Source: CAVPOO01 sp963707015 (GTDB taxonomy: Bacteria; Pseudomonadota; Gammaproteobacteria; Thiohalobacterales; Thiohalobacteraceae). From it: DNA of 64,000 nt. Position numbers and translations under genes: made by a program. Under the pieces are notes generated by a model. That model was not told where the DNA came from. It did no database searches and saw only the letters and a list, made by a program, of their open reading frames with translations. The stretch is from assembly GCA_963707015.1 (NCBI GenBank), contig CAVPOO010000010.1, positions 1-64,000 of the forward strand. The letters run 5' to 3'. Positions 12,264 through 20,148 of this stretch are shown piece by piece (positions within the stretch are counted from its first letter, which is position 1; each line of letters starts with the position of its first letter).

Positions 12264-12299
12264 CAAATAACAAAGCCCGCATCAGCGGGCCTTGTTATT
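12264..12299 (-). terminator. Intrinsic terminator after tRNA-Ser
   Basis: A long inverted repeat (CAAATAACAA-GCCCGC, short loop, GCGGGC-TTGTTATTTG) abuts the 3' end of tRNA-Ser. On the minus strand the stem ends in a T-rich tract. The arms lie at about 12263-12280 and 12285-12302. Confidence 0.7.
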
Positions 12300-12387
12300 T
12301 GGCGGAGAGGGAGGGATTCGAACCCCCGGACGGTTACCCGTCAACGGTTTTCAAGACCGCCGCTTTCGACCACTCAGCCACCTCTCC
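12300..12387 (-). tRNA. tRNA-Ser (TGA)
   Basis: This is an 88-nt minus-strand tRNA with acceptor GGAGAGG/CCTCTCC, discriminator G and encoded CCA. The anticodon TGA lies in GGTCTTGAAAACC. A long variable arm typical of serine tRNAs is present, and the T-arm is GGTTCGAATCC. Confidence 0.96.
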
Positions 12388-12582
12388 GAAACCACCCCTA
12401 TCGAGTGGAATTACCGTGCGGCCGCAAGCATAACGTATCAAGTCCTTGATTGACCAGATGCAAGCCCCTATATAGTATGCGGCGACCGGGTTGTTGTTTG
12501 GCAGGGAACTGCTATGCTGAACCAAATCCCCGCCGTTAAGTCGAATACACTGGTTTCTTGCAACCCTAGGAGGTTATGACTG

Positions 12583-13254
12583 ATGAATTCTGCAGATCGT
12601 CTGGTTTCTCGTGCTCAGCCTTCAATCCTGGCCACGAACAAGCTGATCCGCAATACCTACGTTTTGCTGTCCATGACGCTGGTGTTCAGTGCCGTGACGG
12701 CGGCCATGTCCATGGCGGTGTCTGTGTCGCCGGGCGTGTCCATGCTGACGACCCTCGGCGCGCTCGGCCTGATCTGGCTGGTATTGCCCAGGACCGAGAA
12801 TTCCGGCGCCGGTATCGCCGTTGTCTTCGCCATCGCGGGTCTGCTCGGCTTCGGATTGGGCCCGATGCTCAGCTACTACCTTGCCATGCCGAACGGCCCA
12901 CAGACCGTGGCGACGGCCCTGGGTGGAACCGGCCTGATTTTCCTCGGCCTGTCGGGTTACGCGCTGACAACGCGCAAGGACTTCAGCTTCATGGGCGGCT
13001 TCCTGTTCATGGGCCTGATCGTTGTGCTGGTGGCAATGATTGCCAATATCTTCCTTGAGATTCCGGCCCTGTCACTGGCACTGTCGGCGATTATCGTCCT
13101 GCTGATGAGCGGCCTCATCCTGTTTGATACCAGCCGCATCGTCAACGGCGGTGAAACCAATTACCTGCGCGCCACCGTTGCGCTGTATCTCGATATCTAC
13201 AATCTCTTTATTCATCTGCTCAGTCTGCTCACCGCGTTCGGTGGCGACGACTGA
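12583..13254 (+). CDS. yccA: Bax inhibitor-1/YccA family inner-membrane protein
   Basis: This is a predicted seven-helix membrane protein; E. coli YccA is a substrate and modulator of the FtsH protease. Hydrophobic segments occur throughout the 223 residues, and the C-terminal family signature is present (SGLILFDTSRIVNGGETNYL then ATVALYLDIYNLFIHLLSLL). The start at 12583 follows a strong AGGAGG site at 12568-12573. The ATG at 12576 is in another frame. A terminator follows at 13281. Confidence 0.92.
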   Translation: MNSADRLVSRAQPSILATNKLIRNTYVLLSMTLVFSAVTAAMSMAVSVSPGVSMLTTLGALGLIWLVLPRTENSGAGIAVVFAIAGLLGFGLGPMLSYYLAMPNGPQTVATALGGTGLIFLGLSGYALTTRKDFSFMGGFLFMGLIVVLVAMIANIFLEIPALSLALSAIIVLLMSGLILFDTSRIVNGGETNYLRATVALYLDIYNLFIHLLSLLTAFGGDD

Positions 13255-13280
13255 TTCCAGTTGCAGGACAGCAACAGCGG

Positions 13281-13316
13281 CGCCGGGTCGTGTGACACAC
13301 GGCCTGGCGTTTTTTC
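13281..13316 (+). terminator. Rho-independent terminator after yccA
   Basis: The stem GCCGGGTCGTGT / ACACGGCCTGGC with a GAC loop is followed by GTTTTTTC, 27 bp after the yccA stop. Confidence 0.85.
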
Positions 13317-13337
13317 TGACCCCGTCCAGGACAGCTG

Positions 13338-13526
13338 ATGGAAGTCTGGCTGAAAATCGCCTTCGCGGTAGTGCTGGGGATCATCGTGATCCGGCTTTGG
13401 CCGGCGGTCAATCACATGCTCAAACACGGGCCCAAAGGCACGGCGGATGACTGGCGGAGCGCGATCATTGCGCTGGCGCTGGTGGTCGGCTTCGTGGTCT
13501 TACTTATCCTGATGGTCCGGAACTGA
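13338..13526 (+). CDS. Small two-helix membrane protein, function unknown
   Basis: This 62-residue protein has hydrophobic segments at about residues 5-22 and 43-60, separated by a short polar loop (NHMLKHGPKGTADDW). The start has only a weak ribosome site. It lies just after the yccA terminator and converges with the minus-strand gene at 13500, whose end it overlaps by 27 bp. I do not recognise the family. Regular coding composition and clean membrane topology make it probably real. Confidence 0.55.
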   Translation: MEVWLKIAFAVVLGIIVIRLWPAVNHMLKHGPKGTADDWRSAIIALALVVGFVVLLILMVRN

Positions 13527-14060
13527 CTCGCAGCGGCGCCCCGCCGGGGCCGGCAACAGCTGCGCGCTGGTAATCTCGAGGCCGTGAAAGCTGTCCTTCA
13601 GCCATCGATAGACAACCTGCCGCGCCCATTTCACCAGCGCTTCATCACCCGCGTGTCGCTGAAAGGCGCTGGCCGTGAAAACCACTTTCACCGTATCCGG
13701 CCTATAGTGCCTGACCAGGGCGTGCCGTGCATTGAGCTGATGGGGCCGTACCGCGGGTAAGGTAAATGCCAGGGTCTGTATCGAGTCGAAAACGATGCTG
13801 GAAAACACCGGGCGCAATTTGCGTTGAACCTCCTCGCGGACCATCTTGCAGACAAACCAGCTCATGTGACCGGCGGCATCGAGCAGATCCTTCTCCACCC
13901 CGCCCTGCTCCTGGAAAAAGGCCAGGGCCGGGTAATAACCCAGCCCGCGCTGTTGCACGAAACGAATGACCTGATCCGCGAGCTCCTCGCCCACCACATA
14001 GGGCGATGAAGGGAGATGGCGTTCAAAGATGTGCTGCGGCACGGTGGCCGTCATGGTCAT
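13500..14060 (-). CDS. Hypothetical protein downstream of the DsrS-like gene
   Basis: This soluble-looking protein of about 186 residues has no recognised domain. Visible features are HIFERHLPSSPYVVGEELAD near the N-terminus, an aromatic-rich centre (GHMSWFVCKMVREEVQRKL) and an Arg/His-rich region. The start is uncertain: ATG at 14060 (MTMTATVPQ) lies 32 bp after the DsrS-like stop, whereas the in-frame ATG at 14120 overlaps that gene and has no Shine-Dalgarno. Close spacing suggests co-transcription with the DsrS-like gene, but I cannot give a function. Confidence 0.55.
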   Translation of the reverse strand: MTMTATVPQHIFERHLPSSPYVVGEELADQVIRFVQQRGLGYYPALAFFQEQGGVEKDLLDAAGHMSWFVCKMVREEVQRKLRPVFSSIVFDSIQTLAFTLPAVRPHQLNARHALVRHYRPDTVKVVFTASAFQRHAGDEALVKWARQVVYRWLKDSFHGLEITSAQLLPAPAGRRCESVPDHQDK

Positions 14061-14091
14061 GGCCACTTTCGCGAGATGCAGACTCACCGGT

Positions 14092-15237
14092 TCAACCCGC
14101 CGCACCCCGCAGGATGGCAATCTGCTGCAGCAGCGGCCCGGTCACGGGTTCCAGCCTGCGGCGCATCACCGAACCGATGGCGTCGGTACGCGCAAAGATG
14201 GGAGCCACCAGGCGCTCGCCGACTTCTGACAGCACCAGCATGGCGTACAGCTCCGGTACCAGTTGCGGCAACGCCTGCACGACCGTCTGCACCTGCGCGG
14301 CCCGTTGCGAAGCGACCGGCTGCGCACTATTCACTAACCGTTCCACCTTTTGCAGGATCTCGTCCATTGCCTGCAGACGCGGCCCCGGCTCGACAACAGA
14401 ACCAAAATAGCGTTCCAGGGATTCAACCAGAGCGACCATGACATCCTGATTCGCCGGTTTGCGAAGTACCGTCTCTACGGTCGCCAGATAGCCCTGACCG
14501 GCTGCACCCAGCAACCGCAGCAGCTGGGCCGCGATCTGATTGTCCGCCTCTGCCAGCGTCCGCAGATTCGCCTCCACCTTGGCCAGCCCGGGATGCGGCG
14601 GCGTCGCCTCCGGCAGCTCATCAGGAACCGCATCCAGGAACCCGACGTAATAGGTAAGCTTGTGTTTCGCCCTGGCCCAGAGGCGTGCCTTCGTAACATC
14701 GCTGATCAGGCCGGGTTGCAGGACCAGGCGTATGCTGTCGATCATTGCCCCATGCTCCTGCTCGAACGGCAAATACTCCACAAGATACTCGGCAAGCACG
14801 GGTCCCATCGTGCCAGTCGCGATTCCGGCACGCGCCAGCATGTTTCTGGCATTTTCAGCCGTTGGCATCGCCCACCAGGCCCGCTGCGCGAGCTGATCGG
14901 TCAGGCCCGACGCATGCACCACAGCCACGACAGCCTCCGGTTCGCCCAGCAACAGGAGCTTTTCCAGGCTGTTGTCACGCGCCTGTCCCATACGCGTCCA
15001 GCGGCGAAGATAGACCGGATAGCCTCCCGGTGAACCCAGCACGTGGCTGGATAACATCTCGCGGACACGACGCAGGTACTGTTCATCACGGCAGTTGGGG
15101 CTGAGTCTGACAGCCGACTCTCCGCGGGCAGACAGGCCGTGCACGGTCATCGACGATTCATCGATGCGGATGGCCTCAAGCTCGTTGGCCAGCAGGACGT
15201 TCAGGCGCAGCGAATCTTCGCTGGAGAGTTCCATCAT
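14092..15237 (-). CDS. dsrS: DsrS-like sulfur oxidation protein
   Basis: This 381-residue soluble, mostly helical protein has no catalytic motif I can name. The N-terminus (SSEDSLRLNVLLANELEAIR) and the block HVLGSPGGYPVYLRRWTRMG near residue 65 resemble DsrS, the last gene of the Allochromatium vinosum dsr operon, as I remember that family. DsrS is a cytoplasmic protein affecting dsr expression or function. Here the gene is about 9 kb upstream of dsrA and on the other strand, rather than after dsrR. There is no clear ribosome site, and paired ATGs at 15237/15234 leave a 3-nt ambiguity. The name rests on recall, so a profile search should confirm it. Confidence 0.6.
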   Translation of the reverse strand: MMELSSEDSLRLNVLLANELEAIRIDESSMTVHGLSARGESAVRLSPNCRDEQYLRRVREMLSSHVLGSPGGYPVYLRRWTRMGQARDNSLEKLLLLGEPEAVVAVVHASGLTDQLAQRAWWAMPTAENARNMLARAGIATGTMGPVLAEYLVEYLPFEQEHGAMIDSIRLVLQPGLISDVTKARLWARAKHKLTYYVGFLDAVPDELPEATPPHPGLAKVEANLRTLAEADNQIAAQLLRLLGAAGQGYLATVETVLRKPANQDVMVALVESLERYFGSVVEPGPRLQAMDEILQKVERLVNSAQPVASQRAAQVQTVVQALPQLVPELYAMLVLSEVGERLVAPIFARTDAIGSVMRRRLEPVTGPLLQQIAILRGAAG

Positions 15238-15366
15238 GGCAGGCCCGGCCCGGCGCAGCGGCCGTTTTCAGATGACAAACAGCCTGAACTCGCGATTTCT
15301 TCAGCAGTGCCAGGAATGGGCATAGGGAACCGATGCTCAACAGGCGTTGCAGATCTTCGAACTTCG

Positions 15367-15798
15367 TCAGCGGTCAAACCCGGCAAGCGCGTAAAGCCGC
15401 TTTGCCTCATCCAGGTCCCGCTCAACACCCTTGCCCTCCTCGTACATCATCGCCAGCGTGGTCAGAGATCCGGCAAGACCCTGATCGGCTGCCCGACGAA
15501 ACCACTTGGCTGCCTCGGCGCCATTCTGGTCCACACATTCCCCTTCGAGGAACATGAAGCCAAGACCATGTTGCGCCAGGGCGTGCCCCTGCTCTGCCGC
15601 GGCCTTCATCCACTTATACGCGCGTTCCTTGTTCTGCACGACACCGAGGCCATTCTGGTACATGATGGCGATGCGGTGTTGTGCCTCGGCATCGCCTTGT
15701 TCGGCGAGCGGTGAGAAAAGCTGCATGGCGCGCGAAAAGTGCTTGGCCTCAAAGGCGGCCGTGGCACTGGCAAAGTTGACGTCTTGGTCTTCCGACAT
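15367..15798 (-). CDS. Sel1-like repeat (SLR/TPR-type) protein
   Basis: This is a 143-residue predicted scaffold or adaptor made of about three Sel1 repeats. The repeat pattern is visible in AEAQHRIAIMYQNGLGVVQN, KWMKAAAEQGHALAQHGLGF and KWFRRAADQGLAGSLTTLAM, each ending in the YxxGxGV-type turn. The start at 15798 (MSEDQDVNFASA) is more natural than an upstream in-frame ATG at 15834. No signal peptide is seen, so it is probably cytoplasmic. It lies upstream of the DsrS-like gene on the same strand with a 129-bp gap. Confidence 0.8.
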   Translation of the reverse strand: MSEDQDVNFASATAAFEAKHFSRAMQLFSPLAEQGDAEAQHRIAIMYQNGLGVVQNKERAYKWMKAAAEQGHALAQHGLGFMFLEGECVDQNGAEAAKWFRRAADQGLAGSLTTLAMMYEEGKGVERDLDEAKRLYALAGFDR

Positions 15799-16413
15799 AA
15801 GCGAATTTCCCGGTGATCCGGCGAAGGCAGGCAAGCCATTCCCCGGCGACGGGGGAGGTTACCAGTAAATCCAATATCTTATTGGCTCCGTTTCGCGCTG
15901 CGAATACCCCGGATGGGGGTGAGCTGACGGGCGGTCGGCCAAAACGCGCATTATACGCCAAGACCACGTGATATCCCTCCATGGGGATATATGGGCGGTT
16001 TCGGGCTGACTTTTGTGCCCCGAATCGGCTAAAATCGCCCGCCGTCGCGATGGTTGCGGGGCGCGACCATCCGATGAGCTGAACATGGCTGCGAGTGCGT
16101 GAGAAAGCGCTCACATGACAGGGACCGCTGCGAGGTTGGAGGCATCCGCCCGTCACAGGATCGCCGACCGGTCCGGACTACAGCAAGGGATCCGACTGTC
16201 GACGAGAGCGACCGTGCGCCCTGGCGATCCGCAAGCCGGCAGTGGACCCTGCGTGCGGCAACCGGCTTGCCTGCAAACCGGCGAGGCCGGTGGAAGACTT
16301 TCGCGACCCGGGTTGTGCACGCCCTGCGGGCTGCGCCTGCGAGGCCGGATACCGAACATTCGCATCCGCAACGGATGATCGATTTGCAACGAGACTACGT
16401 GAAGGAGAGGATC
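15799..16413. promoter_or_regulatory. Divergent intergenic region with a palindrome, a candidate promoter and a long GC-rich leader
   Basis: This region separates the Sel1 gene (minus) from a 66-aa gene (plus). An inverted repeat ATATCCC-N6-GGGATAT lies at 15971-15990. A candidate sigma-70 promoter (CTGACT at 16006, 18 bp, TAAAAT at 16030) would give a leader of about 370 nt rich in complementary segments, including CAAGCCGG and CCGGCTTG near 16221 and 16261. No protein gene in it is convincing. It might be a structured 5' leader or a small RNA. Confidence 0.35.
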
Positions 16414-16614
16414 ATGGATCACAAGACGTATCATGACGCTACAGTTGAGATGGAAAAAGCCGGTGTGAATCCGGAATATATCGAGGGCTGGCAGAGCGGC
16501 TTTATCGGCCAGCCAATGCGCGAGGAACAGCGCGTAACAGAGGCCTATGAGGCCGGATACAATGCCGGTAAAGAGCAGGACACCGGCGGCTACAGCAGCT
16601 GGGCGCAAAAATAA
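16414..16614 (+). CDS. Small acidic protein (66 aa), function unknown
   Basis: The start is fixed by a good ribosome site (AAGGAGAGG at 16402-16410) before ATG 16414. A longer in-frame reading from 16099 has no support. The protein has two aromatic-Gly turns, YIEGWQSGFIG and AYEAGYNAG, and ends in SSWAQK. The repeated Gly-aromatic-x-x-Gly pattern loosely recalls ribosome modulation factor, but I would not assign it. A terminator follows 27 bp after the stop, so it is probably a monocistronic unit. Confidence 0.7.
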   Translation: MDHKTYHDATVEMEKAGVNPEYIEGWQSGFIGQPMREEQRVTEAYEAGYNAGKEQDTGGYSSWAQK

Positions 16615-16640
16615 CGGCTGTCAGCACGGTCGCCATCAGA

Positions 16641-16667
16641 AAGCGGGCCATCAGGGTCCGCTTTTTT
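16641..16667 (+). terminator. Rho-independent terminator after the 66-aa gene
   Basis: AAGCGGGCC and GGTCCGCTT form an imperfect GC-rich stem with a short loop, followed by a run of six T. Confidence 0.75.
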
Positions 16668-16689
16668 CATGGCGGTCCTGCACTCGGCT

Positions 16690-17256
16690 TCAACCCGCCA
16701 GCTCAGACTCCTGCGGCAACAGGTTGCCCAGTCCCCGGTTCAGGGTGTTCAGCGCCTCGGGCACTTCGATGTCCATCACCTGATCGTCGATCCACTTGCT
16801 GTCCCGCGCCCCCATGACACTGGTGACACGATCACCCAGGTAACGCCTGAGCGAAAATCCCGGCTCACCCTCCCTGAATGCAAATTCCGAATACACGTCC
16901 ATCCGCTCATTGACCAGCTGGATGAAGGGTGCCCGATGGTCGCCCTTGCCGAGAAAGTCGCGCGCATTGTCCTGCACGAAATCCGACAGCTTGCGGGCCA
17001 GTGCGTTCATGAACTCGGAGCGCTCGTCCTGATCCATGCGATCGTAGACGCGCCGATCCACCACGTGGAGCAGGAAGGCCAGGAATTCCTCGATGACATC
17101 GAGGCGTTGAACCTGGGTATCCGTCTGAAAACCCTCGTTCTCCAGGCTCAGCAATGCGTTCTGGGCGATGCGCCACATGATAAAACCGAGCGCACTGGCG
17201 GTTTCCTGAATGGATCGCGCGCGCTCCTTTTGATTCCACCGACTCTTGATTCTCAC
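16690..17256 (-). CDS. Conserved-looking hypothetical protein
   Basis: This helical, charged cytoplasmic protein has 188 residues and begins at a GTG preceded by AGAGGTGAG. It contains QETASALGFIMWRIAQNALL near residue 18, an acidic/aromatic segment VDRRVYDRMDQDERSEFMNA and MDVYSEFAFREGEPGFSLRR. There is no membrane segment, signal peptide or recognised motif. It converges with the 66-aa gene and is divergent from the gene at 17399. I do not recognise the family. Confidence 0.7.
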   Translation of the reverse strand: MRIKSRWNQKERARSIQETASALGFIMWRIAQNALLSLENEGFQTDTQVQRLDVIEEFLAFLLHVVDRRVYDRMDQDERSEFMNALARKLSDFVQDNARDFLGKGDHRAPFIQLVNERMDVYSEFAFREGEPGFSLRRYLGDRVTSVMGARDSKWIDDQVMDIEVPEALNTLNRGLGNLLPQESELAG

Positions 17257-17398
17257 GACTCACCTCTGAACCTGGGCCCCGGAACACTGCCCTCTGGTAT
17301 GTTTGCCGGCCCACATGCTACCATTTTAATAGTGGACCAAAACAGTAGGTAATTATCCGCGGCGGCCTCGCCAAACCCTTTACACCAAGAACGGACCC

Positions 17399-18442
17399 AT
17401 GCAGAAAGCCTTGCAGCCTTTGCTCACCGCAGTTCAGCGAAATTGCCACATTGCGGATGCGCGGCACGCCGGTGACTACACCCTGTGCATCTACCTGCTG
17501 AAGATGCGCGAATATTTTCGCTGGGAAAAGGGCTATTCGTTCCAGGATATGCTGCCGGATACGGTTGTGGGTGACTGGCTGAAGGACCGCGAGGAGTTCT
17601 GGCGGACACTGGAGGACGAAGCCTTTGCGGATGTCCCCGTGAATGGCGATCGCTACGACCCCTTTGACAGCAGTGCCATCAATGCCGCCCTCAATCCCCA
17701 CGGGCTGGTCTACAGCGCCGGTATCGGCAACAGGAACGCCCCGCATTTCTTCCTCGGCAGACTGAAACAGTGTGCGAAACATGCCGACTTCTCCGTCCTG
17801 GTTGCCGATCACGAATATGCTCGCGATCTGACTGCACCGCCGGCGATGGCGCTGGGCACGACCATTCTGTTGCGGCGCGAATCGCTGCGCCGGCTGATCT
17901 GGGAAAAGATCGAGGAGTGGCGCTGGAGTCAACCTGACAATGCGATGGGCCGGGCAATGCACTGCTACGATTTCGCCGCTGATGCGCAGTCCGCACTGGA
18001 GCAGATGACAGATGCCGAGCTGGGCTCAGCGCTGCTCCACGAGAAAGGCGAGGTGCTTGCCGGGCAACGCCTGGGACCCGACTGGAAGGACATGCTCATT
18101 CGCCTGCCGCATTCCCAGGCGGCAATCATGACCCGCGCCGTCCGCGATCATCTGGCCGATGCGCTGTCCACGCTCCCGGCCCTGGTCCGCGACGGCGAAG
18201 ATGCGTCACTGCATTTTTATTTCGCCAATCTGGCCAGCATGCGCAAGCACCTGTTCCCGAGCCTGAGCCGGGCCTATCAAAGCTGGGTGGCGAGTGGCGA
18301 CCGCAGCCCGATCGCGACTCTGATACCCGTGAGCCGCGCGCATTGGGACGCACTTGCGCTACAGATGCTCGACCTCTACCGCTCGCAACCGGATGATCTT
18401 CCGGCATCGCTGCAAAACCTGATCGAAAACAGGCGACTTTAA
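17399..18442 (+). CDS. Hypothetical protein, 347 aa
   Basis: This soluble protein has no domain I can name with confidence. Notable segments are DYTLCIYLLKMREYFRWEKG near residue 25, VYSAGIGNRNAPHFFLGRL near 105, and a C-terminal helical half with SLHFYFANLASMRKHLFPS near 270. Normal codon use and a clean frame make it a real gene. It is followed at once by a heptanucleotide repeat array. Confidence 0.75.
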   Translation: MQKALQPLLTAVQRNCHIADARHAGDYTLCIYLLKMREYFRWEKGYSFQDMLPDTVVGDWLKDREEFWRTLEDEAFADVPVNGDRYDPFDSSAINAALNPHGLVYSAGIGNRNAPHFFLGRLKQCAKHADFSVLVADHEYARDLTAPPAMALGTTILLRRESLRRLIWEKIEEWRWSQPDNAMGRAMHCYDFAADAQSALEQMTDAELGSALLHEKGEVLAGQRLGPDWKDMLIRLPHSQAAIMTRAVRDHLADALSTLPALVRDGEDASLHFYFANLASMRKHLFPSLSRAYQSWVASGDRSPIATLIPVSRAHWDALALQMLDLYRSQPDDLPASLQNLIENRRL

Positions 18443-18450
18443 AAGAGATT

Positions 18451-18685
18451 GAATCCAGGAGTCAGAAGCCAGTATCCAGAATGTTCTGATTTAGAAAAAC
18501 CGGAATCCAGGAGTCAGAATCCAGCACCCAGAATGTTCTGATCCGGATACCCTGTCTGCCATCCCCCTGTCTCCTGTCTCCTGTCTCCTGTCTTCTGACT
18601 TCTGACTTCTGACTTCTGGATTCTGGATTCTGGATTCTGTCTTCTGTATTCTGAGTTCTGACTTCTGGATTCTGGATTCTGTCTT
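18451..18685. repeat. Degenerate heptanucleotide array (CTGNNTT) with inverted head
   Basis: From 18567 to 18685 there are 17 consecutive 7-bp units starting CTG: CTGTCTC x3, CTGTCTT, CTGACTT x3, CTGGATT x3, then CTGTCTT, CTGTATT, CTGAGTT, CTGACTT, CTGGATT x2 and CTGTCTT. Upstream, a unit of about 40 bp occurs twice (18451-18490 and 18503-18542). Its heptads are the reverse complement (AATCCAG, GAGTCAG), so the two halves can pair into a long hairpin. The array ends 10 bp before the next ATG. Confidence 0.93.
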
Positions 18686-18695
18686 CTAATTCCCC

Positions 18696-19304
18696 ATGCC
18701 CCAGCCAAGCGCCACCCATCCTGGACTGCAGACGATTCGCGAGGTCAAACCCCTCAGTTTCATCTTCGAAAAGCGTGATGCCCTGTCTGCGGAGCTCTGC
18801 AATGACATGATCCGCCGCTTTGAGGCCGCCGAAGACGAACAGTACCAGGGCCGGATCGGGCAGATGATCTACAAGGATCAGAGCATCAAGAAATCCACCG
18901 ACCTCGTGGTCAGCGGCAAAGCGCACTGGAAAGACATCGACCGGGCCCTGTTCGGCTCACTGGCAGCGGCCCTCAAGGAGTTCCGCGAGACCTTCCCCTA
19001 TTTCAAGGGCCCCTTCAAGGACATGGGCTACGCGATCCAGCGCACGAATCCCGGGGAGTATTACCACTGGCACATCGACGGCGGGAGTCATGAGTTCAGC
19101 CAGCGCCAGCTGGTTGCTGTCTGGTATCTGAACGATGTGCCCGGACCAGGCGGCGAGACACAGTTTCTCTACCAGGATGTCCACATACGGCCTGAGCAGG
19201 GCAAGCTGCTGCTGTTTCCACCGTTCTGGACCCATGAACATCGAGGCGACGTCCTGCCGCAGGGCGTGAAATATATCGCGACCACGTGGGTCGTCTTCGC
19301 CTGA
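18696..19304 (+). CDS. Fe(II)/2-oxoglutarate-dependent oxygenase, prolyl-4-hydroxylase-like fold
   Basis: This is a predicted non-haem iron oxygenase of 202 residues; its substrate is unknown. The HxD iron motif is seen in GEYYHWHIDGG, the distal histidine in FPPFWTHEHRG, and a candidate 2-oxoglutarate-binding basic residue follows (VKYIATTW). The pattern VWYLNDVPGPGGETQFLYQD is typical of the double-stranded beta-helix of P4H-like enzymes. The start has no usual Shine-Dalgarno, since the T-rich repeat array occupies the leader. It precedes a GNAT gene on the same strand. Confidence 0.85.
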   Translation: MPQPSATHPGLQTIREVKPLSFIFEKRDALSAELCNDMIRRFEAAEDEQYQGRIGQMIYKDQSIKKSTDLVVSGKAHWKDIDRALFGSLAAALKEFRETFPYFKGPFKDMGYAIQRTNPGEYYHWHIDGGSHEFSQRQLVAVWYLNDVPGPGGETQFLYQDVHIRPEQGKLLLFPPFWTHEHRGDVLPQGVKYIATTWVVFA

Positions 19305-19335
19305 ACGCAAGCGGGCGTTCCTCCCCTCCTCACCC

Positions 19336-19776
19336 ATGCAGTTCCAGATTGTCAGCCCCGAATCCAGGGAGGATTTCGAGCGTTACTACGACCTGCGCTG
19401 GAGACTGCTGCGGGAACCCTGGGGGCAGCCACGCGGCAGTGAACGGGACGAGTTCGAGAGCCAGAGCCTTCACCTGATGGCCCGTGTGGACGCAACGACC
19501 CCGGTTGGCGTTGCCCGCCTGCACTTCAACTCGGTCACAGAAGCACAGATCCGTTACATGGCCGTCGACGCGGCTTGCCGGGGCCAGGGTATCGGGCGCG
19601 CCCTGCTGCAGGCCCTCGAGCTGCGGGCGCGGGCGCACGGAGCACGTCTGATCGTACTCCAGGCCAGAGAGGCGGCGGTGGGATTCTATGAACAGGCAGG
19701 CTACGAAATCGTGGGTGCCTCACAGCGTCTGTTCGGAACCATTCCGCACTTCGCCATGCGCAAACCGGTCGGCTAA
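19336..19776 (+). CDS. GNAT family N-acetyltransferase
   Basis: This 146-residue acyl-CoA-dependent acetyltransferase is of unknown substrate. The acetyl-CoA-binding motif A reads YMAVDAACRGQGIGRALLQA near residue 75, and motif B follows in VGFYEQAGYEIVG. It lies 31 bp downstream of the oxygenase gene and is probably co-transcribed with it. Confidence 0.88.
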   Translation: MQFQIVSPESREDFERYYDLRWRLLREPWGQPRGSERDEFESQSLHLMARVDATTPVGVARLHFNSVTEAQIRYMAVDAACRGQGIGRALLQALELRARAHGARLIVLQAREAAVGFYEQAGYEIVGASQRLFGTIPHFAMRKPVG

Positions 19777-19786
19777 CAAATGCGGG

Positions 19787-20140
19787 CTAGTCCACGAGCG
19801 CACCGCGCTCACGCGCGAGCCTGACGATGTCGGCGCGTGGCGGATAAACCGCAAGCCCCTGCTCGATCTCCATTTGCCACTGTGCGAAGTCGCCGGCCAT
19901 TTCCGGCTGCGCACCCTGGCAACCCAGCACCGTCACCACGCAGTCACCCACCTTCCAGGGGCCCTCGCCCCGCACCTCGCCTTCGATGAGGTGCACGCCC
20001 TGTGTGCCGTCGAGTCGTTCCCAATAGAGTTCGAAGAAAAGCAGGCCGTCGGGGTGCCGAAAACGCTCCAGCATCACCTTGGTGCTGCCGCTCGGGCAGC
20101 GGATCATGAGTGGCGCGGTCACACTGAACAGATCGGCCAT
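19787..20140 (-). CDS. Hypothetical protein, 117 aa
   Basis: This small, probably cytoplasmic protein has no recognised motif. It has a beta-rich centre (PDGLLFFELYWERLDGTQG) and an acidic segment HLIEGEVRGEGPWKVGD. It starts 8 bp after the stop of the gene at 20149, so the two form one minus-strand unit, convergent with the GNAT gene. Confidence 0.65.
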   Translation of the reverse strand: MADLFSVTAPLMIRCPSGSTKVMLERFRHPDGLLFFELYWERLDGTQGVHLIEGEVRGEGPWKVGDCVVTVLGCQGAQPEMAGDFAQWQMEIEQGLAVYPPRADIVRLARERGALVD

Positions 20141-20148
20141 GCCGCACG

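Noticed and set aside
12583..13254. Alternative start at 12576 for the YccA gene
   Set aside because: It is in a different frame; the AGGAGG site at 12568 serves the ATG at 12583.
18451..18685. CRISPR-like array
   Set aside because: The units are 7 bp without spacers of regular length; this is a simple-sequence array. No other repeat-spacer pattern was seen anywhere, despite the Cas6-like gene.
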